NCBI GenBank assembly: GCA_015680685.1
Contig: MNCI01007655.1
Coordinates: 231,864-295,863 of the forward strand
Direction: 5' to 3'
Source of the DNA: Gnetum montanum
Lineage: Eukaryota > Streptophyta > Gnetopsida > Gnetales > Gnetaceae
Length of the DNA stretch: 64,000 bases
The notes under the pieces are model-generated. The model was not told the DNA's origin. It made no database searches and saw only the letters and a program-made list of their open reading frames with translations. The translations under genes and the position numbers were made by a program. Shown here in pieces: positions 11,836 through 22,799 of this stretch (position 1 is its first letter; each line of letters begins with the position of its first letter).

Positions 11836-11921
11836 GTTTTTATTTTTCGAAACAGTAGCCAGGGAACAGTGCAACAGATTCAGAGGAATATTGCTCAGAA
11901 AATAGGAGAAGAGGTTTGCAA

Positions 11922-14900
11922 ATGTCAATCAATGGCGGTCCTGAAATTGATCTGGATAGTTTTACGAGAAGGCTGGAGGCATTTTATAGCAATTGGAAAA
12001 AATGGAATCGTGAATTATGGGGAGCTGCTGAAGTTATTACAGTAGTCACTCCTCCGTCCACTGATGATTTGCTGTATTGGAAATCCTCGACCCTACTTAT
12101 CTGGCTTTTTGGAATTGAATTTTATCAAACGATTGTGGTTTTTATGCAGAAGAGTATTCACGTGCTCTGTAATCAAAAGAAGGCATCTTTGTTTTGTAAC
12201 TTGAAAGAAATTCTTTTAAAATCCTATGGTATTGATATCTTTGTTCATGTACTTTCCTGTTCGGATGCAAGTAGCGGGGTGATTTCAGAAGTTTTTGAAT
12301 CTGCTAGGATACAGTGTGATATGGATCCTCCCATTGTTGGGTGGCTTGCTAAGGAGGCTCCAGAGGGAGCACTTTCGAAGAACTGGAATGAAGCATTAAA
12401 TAAGAGTGGGTTTAGCCTTGTTGATGTTACCGTTGGTTTTCAAGAACTGTTTGTAAGAAAGGATTTTGAAGAGATTCAGAATATCAGAAAAGCAGCTTCT
12501 CTTTCTGCCTTAGTTCTTAAGGATTATGTCATACCAAGGCTCCAAGGTATTGTGAAGGAAAAACAAAAAGTAGCTCACTCCAGTTTGATGGATGAAACAG
12601 ATGATGTGATTCATCAGCCGAGTAGAGTAAATGTAGAACTGGAATCTGAAGAAGTGGATATTTGTTATGGGCCAATATTTGAGAGTGGGGGTACTTTTGA
12701 TTTGAGGCCAAGCGCTCAGAGTGATGATGAAGATATTTATTATGATGCAGGTGGAGTCATCATTTGCTCAATTGGTTCTCGTTACCGCCATTACTGTTCA
12801 AATGTTGCTAGGACATTCATTATCCAGCCGGATAGTGTCCAGGAGAAAGCCTACAAAGTGCTTCTCAAAGCTTATGAAGCAGCAATAGCCTCTCTGCAAC
12901 CTGGAAAAACTGCAGCAGGTGCTTATGAAGCAGCATTGCAAATAGTTCAGAATGAGGCTCCTGAATTTTCTACCCACCTTACGAAGTTAGCAGGAACTGG
13001 CATAGGCATTGAGTTTAGAGAAACTGGTTTACATTTAAGTTTAAAAAATAATAGAATTTTTGAAGCTGGTATGGTCTTTAATGTGAATCTTGGATTTGTT
13101 AATATTCAATCACAGAGAAACACCCCTAAAACAAAGTACTTTTCTCTCTTGCTGTCTGATACTATTATTATTAAGGATAGTGGTCCCGAAAATGCTACAC
13201 ACGTGGTGTCAAAATCTATTGATGGTTTGCATTTATCATGCTTTGATGTTAAAGATCAGAAGATTACTGGGATTGAGTATTCTCAAACTTCGAATGATCA
13301 TGTTCAGAAAACCTCAGAGCGAGATGAAATAGGTCAGGGAACAAGTGATTCTTTGCAAACGCAGCAGCCTGACATGTCTGAGAAAAAGATGAAACATGCC
13401 GTTTTAGGAACTGATAATGAGGAGGAAAAGGAAAATGTTGGTTATTCCAAATGCAAAGACCAGAATCCTGTTGTAAAATTTATCAAACAAGAGATAAGAG
13501 AAGATAATGTTTCAGAAATACAGCACGCCAGTATAGTTGAAGGGACACGGACTAAACAGAGCTATACAGGAGTGACATCCGATAGTGTTGTCTCAGATGA
13601 TGTTTTACCTTATATTAAGGTAAATGAAGATTTGGCTGCTTACCAAAATGTAGAGGACATTCCATTTTCAAGAGATCTAATGATTCAAATAGATCATAAA
13701 AATCAGACTGTTTTATTTCCAATAAATGGTGAAATGGTTCCATTTCATATTTCTACTATTCGGAATGTTTCAACACAGCATGTTAGTGCTGGTTCCTTTA
13801 TTCACATTGTTTTTAACACACCTGCTTCTGGGTATGCGCTCAGTGATAATTTCTCTCCAAATCTTCAGGGCTCTGTTTATTTGAAAGAAATTTTCTATCG
13901 TTCAAAAGATACAAGGCACAGTAACCAGGTGGAGCAACTAGTGAAAGGTCTGAGGGATCAATTCTTAGCAAAGCATTTGGAGGAAACAAAAATACCAGGT
14001 TGTCTACTAGATGGAAAGCTTCAGATTTTGAAGTCAAAGTCTTTCAGGTTGCTAAGTATATGGATGCGCCCTTCTGTTGAAGGTAAGAAGAAAAAGGTCA
14101 TTGGGGCATTGGAAGGTAATATGAATGGATTTTCCTTCTTGGCCGTACATGATTTGAAAGTTGATATTATATACAAAGACATAAAGTATGCATTTGTCCA
14201 GCCAGCAAATAAGGAGACAAATTCATTTATACACTTCCACCTTCACAAGTATATCAAAATAGGGGATCTAAAGACCAAAGATGTTCAGTTTGGATGCATG
14301 AATCTAGAGTCTGTTTCAACTGATGAAAAGGCAGACAAGTTTTCTAGAAGTAAAAATTATGCAGACTTCAATAAATTTGTCAAAAAGTTATCAGAAATTT
14401 GGCAGCAACCGCAATTTAGAGATTTGCATTTAGAGTTTGATATGCCTAAACAAGAGTATGCATTTCATGGAATTGCACACAGGACATGTGGATTCATTGT
14501 TCCTACTGAGAGGTGTTTGGTAGGGTTAATGCAAATGCCATCTTTAGTCATTACATTAAGAGAGATTGAAATCGTATGTTTGGAGCGAATAGGAATAGGT
14601 CAAAGTACATTTGACATGGCTGTCATATTCAAAGGTTTCAATCAAGATGTCCTTCACATTGATGCTATACCTGATGATGAACTGAAAAATATCAAAACTT
14701 GGCTAGATTCCATGAACATAAAGTACTATGAAATTGCAAGAAGCATTGATTGGCAAGCAATACTGGATATCATTAAGGTTGATCCTGAACAATTTATGGA
14801 GGATGGTGGCTGGGAATTTTTGAATCTAGAATACAGTGACTCAGATTCAGATAACTCTAATGAATCAAATCAACACTCGGAAATGGAGGAGTCAGCGATG

Positions 14901-15140
14901 AATGTGGATTATTTAGATCATGCCTCAACTATAGAATCTGATAAAAATTCTGAAGATGGAGACAAAAGAATCACTGATGAGCAGAAACAAGAACCGGAAA
15001 ATGGAAAAGGAGAAATATGTATGGAATCATTTTTTAGTGAGGAGAATCTATGTAGCAAGGCAAACTCTGAGACAAGACCTGAGCTTGCTGACTTCAGAGA
15101 TTTGCGGGAAATGTCACCAAAACGGAGTAAACTGACCTAA
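11922..15140 (+). CDS. SPT16: SPT16-like large subunit of the FACT histone chaperone, divergent, 1072 aa
   Basis: SPT16 with SSRP1 forms FACT, which takes apart and rebuilds nucleosomes ahead of RNA and DNA polymerases in the nucleus. The start is ATG at 11922; an upstream in-frame TTG is not needed. Domains in order are the N-lobe (about 1-170, with DDLLYWKSSTLLIWLFG), the pita-bread aminopeptidase-like domain (about 175-430, with VDICYGPIFESGGTFDLRPS, RHYCSNVART and AGTGIGIEFRETGL), the middle SPT16/Rtt106-like PH region (about 570-960, with PFHISTIRNVS, KTKDVQFG and DDGGWEFLNLE) and an acidic tail ending in the basic cluster PKRSK. Length is the same as Arabidopsis SPT16 as I recall it, and a single-exon coding sequence is usual there. 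Odd points: the charged helix normally near residue 470 (R-x-HQ-x-ELA) is absent, a charged loop in the PH region is shortened, and the tail is less acidic. The frame is intact over 3.2 kb, so it is probably expressed as a diverged paralogue. Confidence 0.92.
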   Translation: MSINGGPEIDLDSFTRRLEAFYSNWKKWNRELWGAAEVITVVTPPSTDDLLYWKSSTLLIWLFGIEFYQTIVVFMQKSIHVLCNQKKASLFCNLKEILLKSYGIDIFVHVLSCSDASSGVISEVFESARIQCDMDPPIVGWLAKEAPEGALSKNWNEALNKSGFSLVDVTVGFQELFVRKDFEEIQNIRKAASLSALVLKDYVIPRLQGIVKEKQKVAHSSLMDETDDVIHQPSRVNVELESEEVDICYGPIFESGGTFDLRPSAQSDDEDIYYDAGGVIICSIGSRYRHYCSNVARTFIIQPDSVQEKAYKVLLKAYEAAIASLQPGKTAAGAYEAALQIVQNEAPEFSTHLTKLAGTGIGIEFRETGLHLSLKNNRIFEAGMVFNVNLGFVNIQSQRNTPKTKYFSLLLSDTIIIKDSGPENATHVVSKSIDGLHLSCFDVKDQKITGIEYSQTSNDHVQKTSERDEIGQGTSDSLQTQQPDMSEKKMKHAVLGTDNEEEKENVGYSKCKDQNPVVKFIKQEIREDNVSEIQHASIVEGTRTKQSYTGVTSDSVVSDDVLPYIKVNEDLAAYQNVEDIPFSRDLMIQIDHKNQTVLFPINGEMVPFHISTIRNVSTQHVSAGSFIHIVFNTPASGYALSDNFSPNLQGSVYLKEIFYRSKDTRHSNQVEQLVKGLRDQFLAKHLEETKIPGCLLDGKLQILKSKSFRLLSIWMRPSVEGKKKKVIGALEGNMNGFSFLAVHDLKVDIIYKDIKYAFVQPANKETNSFIHFHLHKYIKIGDLKTKDVQFGCMNLESVSTDEKADKFSRSKNYADFNKFVKKLSEIWQQPQFRDLHLEFDMPKQEYAFHGIAHRTCGFIVPTERCLVGLMQMPSLVITLREIEIVCLERIGIGQSTFDMAVIFKGFNQDVLHIDAIPDDELKNIKTWLDSMNIKYYEIARSIDWQAILDIIKVDPEQFMEDGGWEFLNLEYSDSDSDNSNESNQHSEMEESAMNVDYLDHASTIESDKNSEDGDKRITDEQKQEPENGKGEICMESFFSEENLCSKANSETRPELADFRDLREMSPKRSKLT

Positions 15141-17099
15141 ATGATTATGCTTGAATGCTAATGATTTTCTTTTTATATTGCTCTGGTTAATTCTTTTTTA
15201 TGTTAAGGGGTCCTTCATTTAGTCTCTCGTCAAAGGGTGAGAACTACGTTGGTTTGACAAGGTTATGGAAGGTCAAGTTTTCTTTTAGTTTCCTAGTTCT
15301 TTTAAAACTTAAAGACATTATTGTCAACTTACCCAATGTCTGAACGAAGGCATTATGGGATGTCTACTTTGCCCTCCCTTTTCTCTGTACCTGGTTGTAT
15401 GTATTGTATGTATATGTCTCAGCAAATGAAATCTGTGATGCTTCTTTCACTCCTTCAGAGGAGATTTCTGAAAATATTGCCAATTTCATTTCATATTTTA
15501 CATACATGGATAAAGATGGAACAAAATGGTGGTGGTATATTACTATATCTTTTTTCAGTAGCAGCCAAAAGCAAGCAAACAAAACCTCTCTAGTCATGGT
15601 GCATTTTTTTCAGGAGAGCCTTGTCATGAGGTCTTTTGGTGGATATTTATGTTTGAAAGTTTTTGTCGAAGGGGTTATCTTGTTTTGTCCAAAAACATGT
15701 TCTGATTCTTTGCGTTGGATACGAAAGTTTTCCTACTTCATCATGTACGGTGTTTTCTGTGCTTTGAATCCAGTTTCGTTTTTGAAATTTTAACCGCTAT
15801 AACTTTGGTTTTGAAAGAAACTATGCTATAAGAAACAAAGAATTTTACATGCTTGCTTTTGTATTTGAAAAGTCTTTGCATTAAGAGTGTTTGGACTTTT
15901 GCAAGATTTGGAACCAACTTTTCTTGTTTGCAAGCTATTAGAAATTCGTTGGAGACTCGGGTTCTTTTTCTCTTCCATATCAAGTTTTAAGCTTTCATTC
16001 CTTGCAATGATGATGATGGTCGGCCTGGCGTTTCATTTCAAAATTCTTGTAAATCTTATCTTCTAAAAATTTCTACTTCATACAGGCTATAACCATGTTA
16101 ATTTCAAATTCTCTGTAAATTCATCATCAGTTTTGCATCATTCTTGTACAGGTAATTTGTGAGTGTTTCCTGGTGTAAGATTAACTGAGGAAAATTAGGA
16201 TGTATTATTGTATTTAGATTCTAATCCAACTTAGCTAAGTTAAATAATCTACTAAATTGTATTAAGAAGCCAACCTGAATTGATGAGTTAGTATGGTCAA
16301 ACTGATAATGATTTGTAGCCTGTTAATAACTTGTTCAAAGTTTACTGAGGTATGCTAACTTACGTAATGGTTAAGATAATAATGACAAGGTGTAATAATT
16401 GTAATATATAGGTATACACACTAAAATATATAGTTCAATTAAAACAACTCATCATTACTTACTGGAATCTTATGGAGCTTTAAAATCAAAAGTCTTACCA
16501 CTAGGTTAACACTTTATTGTTATTACAAATGATCATCCTACCACTAGGTTAACACCTAATTATTACTACAAATGGGATCTATACGTTACTCAGAGTTACA
16601 AGGGATATAAAAGCCTTATTTACCTTATAAAGCAAATATAAGAAGGAATTTATTCTACCTTGGGATATTTGAAAATAACTTTATTCTATCATTGTTCAGC
16701 TTAGTATGGTTTATAGATGTATTGTCTAGGTCTTACTCTATCAAATAAATATTGGAAATAAATGAATTTAAAGTAAAGAGACAAAAACAATATGATATTG
16801 TGCCTCTTGAAGCAAAGATGATGCCATTAAAGTTTGAAGCAATTTGTTAGTTTCTAGTTTGCACTTATAATCTTTCTGCATCTTCATTCGATACAAGCTC
16901 GAAAAAACTAATGATGGAAACCCATGAAAAAGGATGGCTTCATAATAGATTTATATGGTTTAATAAATGGAATATTCAAGAGTACATTCTTTAATCTACC
17001 CCTAACCAAGTTCCAAATATTGGTAAAATAAGTAGTATTTTAAAAACTATGTAACAATATAGTAGGAAGAAAATATTTCTATTTGAATAGTATCATGGG
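15141..17099. other. 3' UTR and spacer downstream of the SPT16-like gene
   Basis: T-rich sequence after the stop (to about 16180) is likely 3' UTR and flank. Short open frames here have no recognisable domain and no coding pattern. From 16200 the DNA is AT-rich spacer with one SINE-like copy (16440-16515) and a second A-box fragment near 16535-16555. Confidence 0.5.
16440..16515 (-). repeat. tRNA-derived SINE fragment
   Basis: On the - strand, GTTAACCTAGTGGTAAGAC is followed by TTTTGATTTTAAAGCTCC. This matches the head of the + strand copy at 17683-17815 (GCCTAGTGGTAAGACTTTTG). A 20-base A-box fragment is repeated just downstream. Confidence 0.55.
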
Positions 17100-17682
17100 A
17101 GGTGAAAATTCAAAGGCAAGCTATTTATCTACTACTATTCCTTGTCATTTACAATGCATATTTGGCACACCATGAATTAGATCTCATCATTTGATAATTG
17201 AAATAAGTAAATGTCTCAAAATTCCTCATGAAGAATGAATATGCTAGTTGTGTAATACAAATAGCATTGACGATGAATACCACATTTTCTTGCAAGACCT
17301 TGCATTGAAGCACATTATACATAGGTGGGATATTACATATGCAAATTTTTATTAATTTGTAACAAATGTTACCAAGAACACTTGGTAACTTTCTTAATGA
17401 TATCTTAAAAACTCAAAGCATGTATATTTTTACTATCCAATAGATCCAATGGATCTATGAACATGATAAAACTTTCATTTAGTTTTAGTTTCCATTTCAA
17501 GTGCATGGTAAAGAAGTTTTGGATTCCAATACATCTCGCACCTCCTTCCATGAATAAACACTTAACACATTTATCTTACACATTTCATTCCTATAATAAT
17601 TTAATATTTTTATGATAAATAATGATGAGTATTTTCTTATCTCTCCTCCAAATCTAAAAGTACCTAAAGTAAAGAATGAGGT

Positions 17683-17815
17683 ATTAGCCTAGTGGTAAGA
17701 CTTTTGATTTGGAAGCTCCAAGTTATGGGTTTGATTCTAGTGGGTAATGCTAACCTATAAAGTTCTAATTTGACTATATGTCAAGTGGGAAAATATAAGT
17801 AAAAAAAAGGTTTTG
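17683..17815 (+). repeat. tRNA-derived SINE copy
   Basis: TAGCCTAGTGGTAAGAC is an A-box as in tRNA genes. GGGTTTGATTCTAGTGGG, about 35 bases on, is a B-box and T-arm-like stretch. An A-rich tail (AAAAAAAAGG, near 17806) ends it. It lies in the spacer of the large inverted repeat. Confidence 0.65.
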
Positions 17816-18084
17816 GATTCTACACCCTACTTAAAATTAGCCAAAGTAGCTTTGAAAAAAATAAAATCAAACACAAAATTACAAATTCTTACTACTAGTG
17901 TTAGCTATCAAGTATAATATTCAAGTCTACAAGTACCTACAATGTGGGAGCAATTAACAATTCTATAATTAGGAATTTAGTTTCAACTACAACACCCATC
18001 CCTCCCACATAGTCATTAGTTTGATTTTGTTATTTTAAAATATTGTTTCACTCTTCATTTTTGTTAATTAAAGGTGACTAGTTA

Positions 18085-18165
18085 TTTATCTTGTTGTCCA
18101 ATAAGCATTAAGAAACTAAGAGGTTTCAAGTTCAAGTCATGATTGAGACATTTATTAGAATATCA
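18085..18165 (+). repeat. SINE-like fragment with B-box
   Basis: GGTTTCAAGTTCAAGTCATG then ATTGAGACA resembles the copies at 10160-10245 (opposite strand) and 51985-52095. It lies at the inner edge of the inverted-repeat right arm. A similar weaker piece is on the - strand at 18625-18700. Confidence 0.35.
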
Positions 18166-18793
18166 AATTGAAACTAAAATTGAAATCTTATTACATACAT
18201 CCATAAACACTTTAGATCTATTTGCAGCAAAAATATACTTGCTATTAGTTTTCAAAACCTCACTAAGAAAATTACCAAGTATTATTAGTAACATTTGAAA
18301 CAAATTAAATAAATTTGCAACTATAATATTTCATCTGTCTACTATGTTGTCTATTGTGCTCCAATGTAGAACATTGTAGGAAAATGTGGGATTCATCTTT
18401 AATGCTATTTATTTTCTATGTTAGGCATACTTGTTCTTCATGAGAAATTTTGTGTCATATACCTATTTCAACTCTTGAATGATGAGATCACATTTATGCT
18501 CTACTAATTGTATATCATAATTGATGGGAAATAGCAAGCCATGAATAATTTGCCATTGAATTAAGGCCTTCTCTCAAGGCATATAGTCAATATGATAGTT
18601 TCATACAACTTACATAGAACATAAAAGTGTCTTAGATGTGATTTAAACTGACAACTTCTTGCTTGCAAATCCTTATCAATCAATGAGATAATGACTTGAG
18701 CCACATCTCATTGGCTACAATTAAATAGTTTTGTTTGTAACCTTCCCCATTCCATTATTAATATAATTATGATTACTATTGTTGTTTTGCAAC

Positions 18794-18798
18794 ATAAT
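18794..18798. repeat. Target-site duplication ATAAT (left)
   Basis: ATAAT at 18794-18798 directly precedes the left LTR and is repeated exactly at 51837-51841 directly after the right LTR. A 5-bp duplication is what a Ty3/gypsy integrase makes. The match supports treating 18799-51836 as one insertion. Confidence 0.8.
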
Positions 18799-19622
18799 TA
18801 ATGAGTCGTGGATTGGCCACATCGACGAGGCCTCATTGACTAGGCCCTATCGATGCATTGTTTAATGTGTTGACGTGGCCCTTGTTGATGCAAGGCTTGT
18901 TCTTGCCTATGAATACGTGCCAACCTGTCGTGTTTAGGCATCATTTGATCATAGTGGTAGCAAAGCTCTTGCAGTTTTTACATTCAAGAGTTAGAATATT
19001 TTCCTAAGTGCCAGCAACAGGAGTCATTGAGTGTACGGATCTTTATTCGAGCACTATTGTACCTAAGCACGATAATGTGTACGAAAATAAAGATGTTTTC
19101 AATTATCTATTCAATGTTCTTCAATAATTAAGCTAACTAAGTAATTAAACAAGATAAGCTAAATAGTGATTAAGTACATACATAAGTACAACCTCTTCAA
19201 GCATGCATATGTCATTTTGGTAATCCCAATAGTGCTTAACACTTGGTAACCCAACAACATTATATGTGTTCAGGATGTGTACAACAAGTGGGACTGAATA
19301 CATATGTTAGAACTAGTTGAACAATAGTTAGCCAATTGGATTAGAGTAGACATTAAATTACTTTATTCTCTATCCTATTTATTTCAAGTAAGTAAACCAT
19401 AATATATAAAATGATAAAAATAATGTGCCTCAATTGCACTTAAACCATACCCTTGAGCTTCACAAGTGTAATTGGGAAGACAATGAACGTCATCAACATC
19501 TAGTTTGCTTCCTAGAGAACTAGTGCACCGAAAAATTATAGAGTTCATGGAATTCAACCGGATCATGCATGAATGCTTCATGATTCATATGGTTGAGCAT
19601 AAGGGTACTCGTCTGCTCATCA
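18799..19622 (+). repeat. 5' LTR of the 33-kb element
   Basis: It begins TAATGAG (TGATGAG in the other LTR) and ends CTCATCA. U3 contains arms CATCGACGAGGCC and GGCCCTATCGATG around a 10-base loop, then a degraded TATA box CTATGAATA (18908). R-U5 matches the other family-1 LTRs. It lacks about 60 bp present in the 3' LTR after the AATAAAGA signal (near 19085). Confidence 0.85.
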
Positions 19623-19623
19623 T

Positions 19624-19641
19624 TAGCGTTGTTACTAGGGA
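19624..19641 (+). other. Primer binding site, tRNA-Asp-like
   Basis: TAGCGTTGTTACTAGGGA follows the LTR by one base. It is the widespread plant site TGGCGCCGTTGCCGGGGA with C-to-T and G-to-A changes. The copy at 53885 reads TAGCACCATTACTAGG, also a decayed form of the same site. Confidence 0.7.
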
Positions 19642-19739
19642 TCCTTTTTGTTTGAAACATGCACTATCTAGGATTAGTGAACATCATTGGACAAACCCTA
19701 AGGTCAACATCATTCTCACACGTAATATAATCACACAAG

Positions 19740-21610
19740 CACACTGATATTTTATTTTTTTTGCAAAATGTCTTCTTCTCTTAGGTGAGATGATGCTAAA
19801 CTATCAGTCCCTTAAGAATGCAAGGTGGTATATACTCATCTAGATGAGTACGTGCTTGATTTCACCTTCATCCTGCATCAGGATGAACAACTACAATGGT
19901 GTGACATGCAAGTCAACATTATAATGCCTCTCAATTGGTCTATACTAGTGATGTTGCTTCAAACTCTTAAGAAGTTAGGCATCTAAGACCTTCAAGAGGA
20001 GTGCGTTGTGCATGATTATGACTACTGTCTCATTAAAACACAACATAGGAGAGATCAACATTAGAAGAAGCACCATGCATTTGTGAAGGGAAAACAGTTC
20101 ACCAATCCCTTATTTCTACTAAACCAAGGCAACAATAAGGACCCTCTCTCTAGGGGTTCTCTACATGAAAATTCTCATCCCTTAGTATTGGTGATGGGGA
20201 TGTAGCCTTAAATCTATGGTCCACTATCAACAATCCAGGTTTAGGTAAAGATGGTAGTCAATGCAAGGGCTTAGACAAGCATTAAGAGGATAAGAAAACT
20301 AATGAACATGGTCATGACAACCAAAGGGAAATTGGTAAACATCATGGTGGTGGTAGTCCTCCTCCCTCTTCACCCTCTTCATCTACATCTTTTTCTTCTT
20401 CCTCTTCTAGTTTTGACAAATGATGCAGAAAGAACAACTGTGATGGAGGTGAACGGGACAATAATACTGATTGCCAAGACCATAATGAATGAATGGGTAA
20501 TAATGGACATCATCAATGACAACAAAATAATGATGATGAGAAACCTTTACTAGCAACCTAAAGCATGTTAAATATTGTAGAGGCTGTAAAAATTCCAACT
20601 AGGAATGTGAGAGATAGTTGGATCAAGCGCCTAGACATGAACAATATCCCAAGATTTGAGGGGGGATATAACTCTAATCCACAAAACCATCTACAAGCCT
20701 TTCATGATGGTTGCACCTTACAAAACATAGAAAATGACTAGTAGAAATTGAAGCTATTTCCCAAGACACTCATCAAAGAGGTAGAAAGCTACTATCAGTT
20801 CTTGCAACCAAAATTCATTTACTATTTAATGACAAACACCAAATGTACTCCAAAGTGTCTAATCTGAGAAGGAAAATCCAAGGCTGGAAATAGGGAACAC
20901 ATAAACCCTTGGATGCTACCATGGATAGATAGTATTCTCTCTTACATCAATGCCCTAGCCATGATTATTCTTAGAGGGAACAACTTCGGCACATCATAGA
21001 TGGGCTCAGAGTAGAAACCAAAAGAACTCTTGGGGTTTATGCCCAAGGGAGATGGTTCAAAATAAGAGCTCATTAGATCCAAAGGTTGATAAAGTAGGTA
21101 GAAAAAGAAGAAGGTGAGTTGCGAAAGAAGGAAAGTGTAGAAGAATATAATAGGGATACTTCCTTCAGGAAAAGGGAGATATGATTCTATGTTGAGGAGG
21201 ATTCACCACTCGACAAGGTGGTGAACAAGAAAACCTTGCCCATCTAAAAATCTATTTCTAATATTTCAACAAAGGTTGATAAATTGCGAAACTCTTTGGA
21301 TGAAAAATTCCAAACTGCTATGAACATTGCTAAAGAATCCAAAGAGCATAATAGTGTGCATGACCACAAGAGATGGAAAGAGGCTAAACATGCCTACCAG
21401 AAAGGTAAGGGCAAAGCTGCTACAGTAGAAGAAGTTATAGAGATAGACTCTGATGATGATGTTGGGTGTGACATTTGTTAAAATGAACATCCTAAGGTAT
21501 GTTGCCCTATAGTGTCACACTTCCAAGAGTCTAGGATGTACCTGCTAAATCCTCAATTAGCAAGAAGGCAAGCACCCAAATGATTGCCTTATCCTCAATG
21601 CAGTCCAAGG
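19740..21610 (+). pseudogene. gag of the 33-kb element, decayed
   Basis: The N-terminal gag segment (19800-20160) aligns with 54090-54440. The central capsid-like segment (20600-21260) includes LDPKVD-type linker sequence, and 20900-21120 aligns with 59109-59340. A zinc knuckle near 21466-21505 reads C-D-I-C-stop-N-E-H-P-K-V-C. The copy at 59672 has C-E-T-C-Q-Y-D-H-P-K-G-C, so a CAA codon became TAA. The spacing CX2CX3HX3C is one residue shorter in two places than the standard CX2CX4HX4C. Many stops. Confidence 0.7.
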
Positions 21611-22249
21611 CAGTTCCACTAGCATCAACAAACTTACTATCCAAGTGGATTTCCACCACAACCGTATGAGCAATACTAATAATGGTAGCAATCACAATCA
21701 TGGGGGATACCACCACCAAGATAAAAATATCCTTACAAGCAACCAAATCCATACGGGTACTATGTTTAGCAACTCATTTCGCCACGTGGCTCTGCCAACC
21801 ATGCCTCATTCCAACATCACTATTATCCTCTAGAGTACCATCAAACTCATTTATCATCTACTTGTGGAGAGCCCTCATATCCATACCACCCTCCACATCT
21901 ATCTGCACACATCTCTCCACCCTTGACTTAGTTACCTCTTGCTCTATCTATGTAGGTTGAAATTCTCACACAGCCATAGCAATGAAATGCTACAAGGGCT
22001 GTAAATTTACAACCAACCTTCCAGCCAAGTAGTTCATATAATAGATCCAAGAAATGACATTTTTCAACCCAACAATCCTGTAAAACCCTAACAACCTAGT
22101 GCAACTAGTCATCTTGTATCTTTAGCATCATCACCCTCTACACTAAACACATTTGGGGGCCCTTTAAACCAAACACTGCCTTAGATTCGCACTATGATGT
22201 TAACTCATGCTATCTCCAATTGGATCAAGGCTGGCAACCTTTCCATGAA

Positions 22250-22640
22250 GAGATCTGATCTGGGAAGTCCTCTTATTTACTTGTAGATCATTGAACATGA
22301 GCCATGCAAGGCTCTTCTTGATCCCAATTCTAATGTCAATCTCATCTCTCATGACATGTACCAAGTTTGGAACCTACCACCTCTCAAGAAGAGCAATATC
22401 CATTTGGAATTGGCAGACCAAATAATCACTATCCCTTTGGGATTAGTGGAGGACATTGTGACTATAGCCTATGGGTGGTTCTATCCTATCGATTTTCTAG
22501 TGATCAAGGTAGAAAATTGCAAAGGTGACTTCCCCATCATTATGGGACGTGCATGGTTAAGCACTGTTGATGTAAGAATGGGCATCAAGGACCTCTCCTT
22601 GGAAATCTTCAAGGAGATTAAATTTGGATGACTTAAGAAG
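22250..22640 (+). pseudogene. Retropepsin (aspartic protease) of the 33-kb element, decayed
   Basis: An open frame (22356-22631) covers the C-terminal half of the protease, with IPLGLVEDI and the flap-end motif FPIIMGRAWLST. Just upstream the active site reads LLDPNSNVNLIS, where the sister copy at 60499 has LLDLGSSFHIIS. The catalytic D-(T/S/L)-G triad is therefore lost here (D-P-N). Confidence 0.75.
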
Positions 22641-22799
22641 AAGTGAGTTCCATGCATCATGTATAGTAATAATAGCTGCAATTGCATGCAGAAAATCTAG
22701 TCCATTAACACTACATTCATAAAGCATGCAATTAGTATGCACATGAAACCAATATTCAAAGGTGTTTGTATGCGTAAACATAAAACATGAGGGTACCTA

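Larger units (their letters stand above)
17100..18545. repeat. Large inverted repeat (arms about 0.4 kb, spacer about 0.6 kb)
   Basis: The left arm (about 17100-17540) read in reverse complement aligns along its length with the right arm (about 18160-18545). Examples are AAGAAAGTTACCAAGTGTTC against AAGAAAATTACCAAGTATTA, CTTCATGAGGAATTTTG against CTTCATGAGAAATTTTG, and GAAACTAAAACTAAATG against GAAACTAAAATTGAAAT. The spacer holds a SINE copy. No transposase frame is visible. It could be a foldback-type non-autonomous element or an inverted duplication of an older repeat. The arms are clearly diverged, so it is old. Confidence 0.7.

Noticed and set aside
11830-12045. A 71-residue frame overlapping the SPT16-like start
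   Set aside because: It begins in the presumed leader and runs out of frame over the conserved N-lobe; a shadow.
15321-15983. Several overlapping open frames after the SPT16-like gene
   Set aside because: Low-complexity T-rich sequence with frames on both strands, no domain and no splice pattern; most likely 3' flank.
10505-17815. tRNA genes at the A-box and B-box sequences
   Set aside because: The heads resemble tRNA, but acceptor stems do not pair and AT-rich bodies and tails follow; SINEs fit better.
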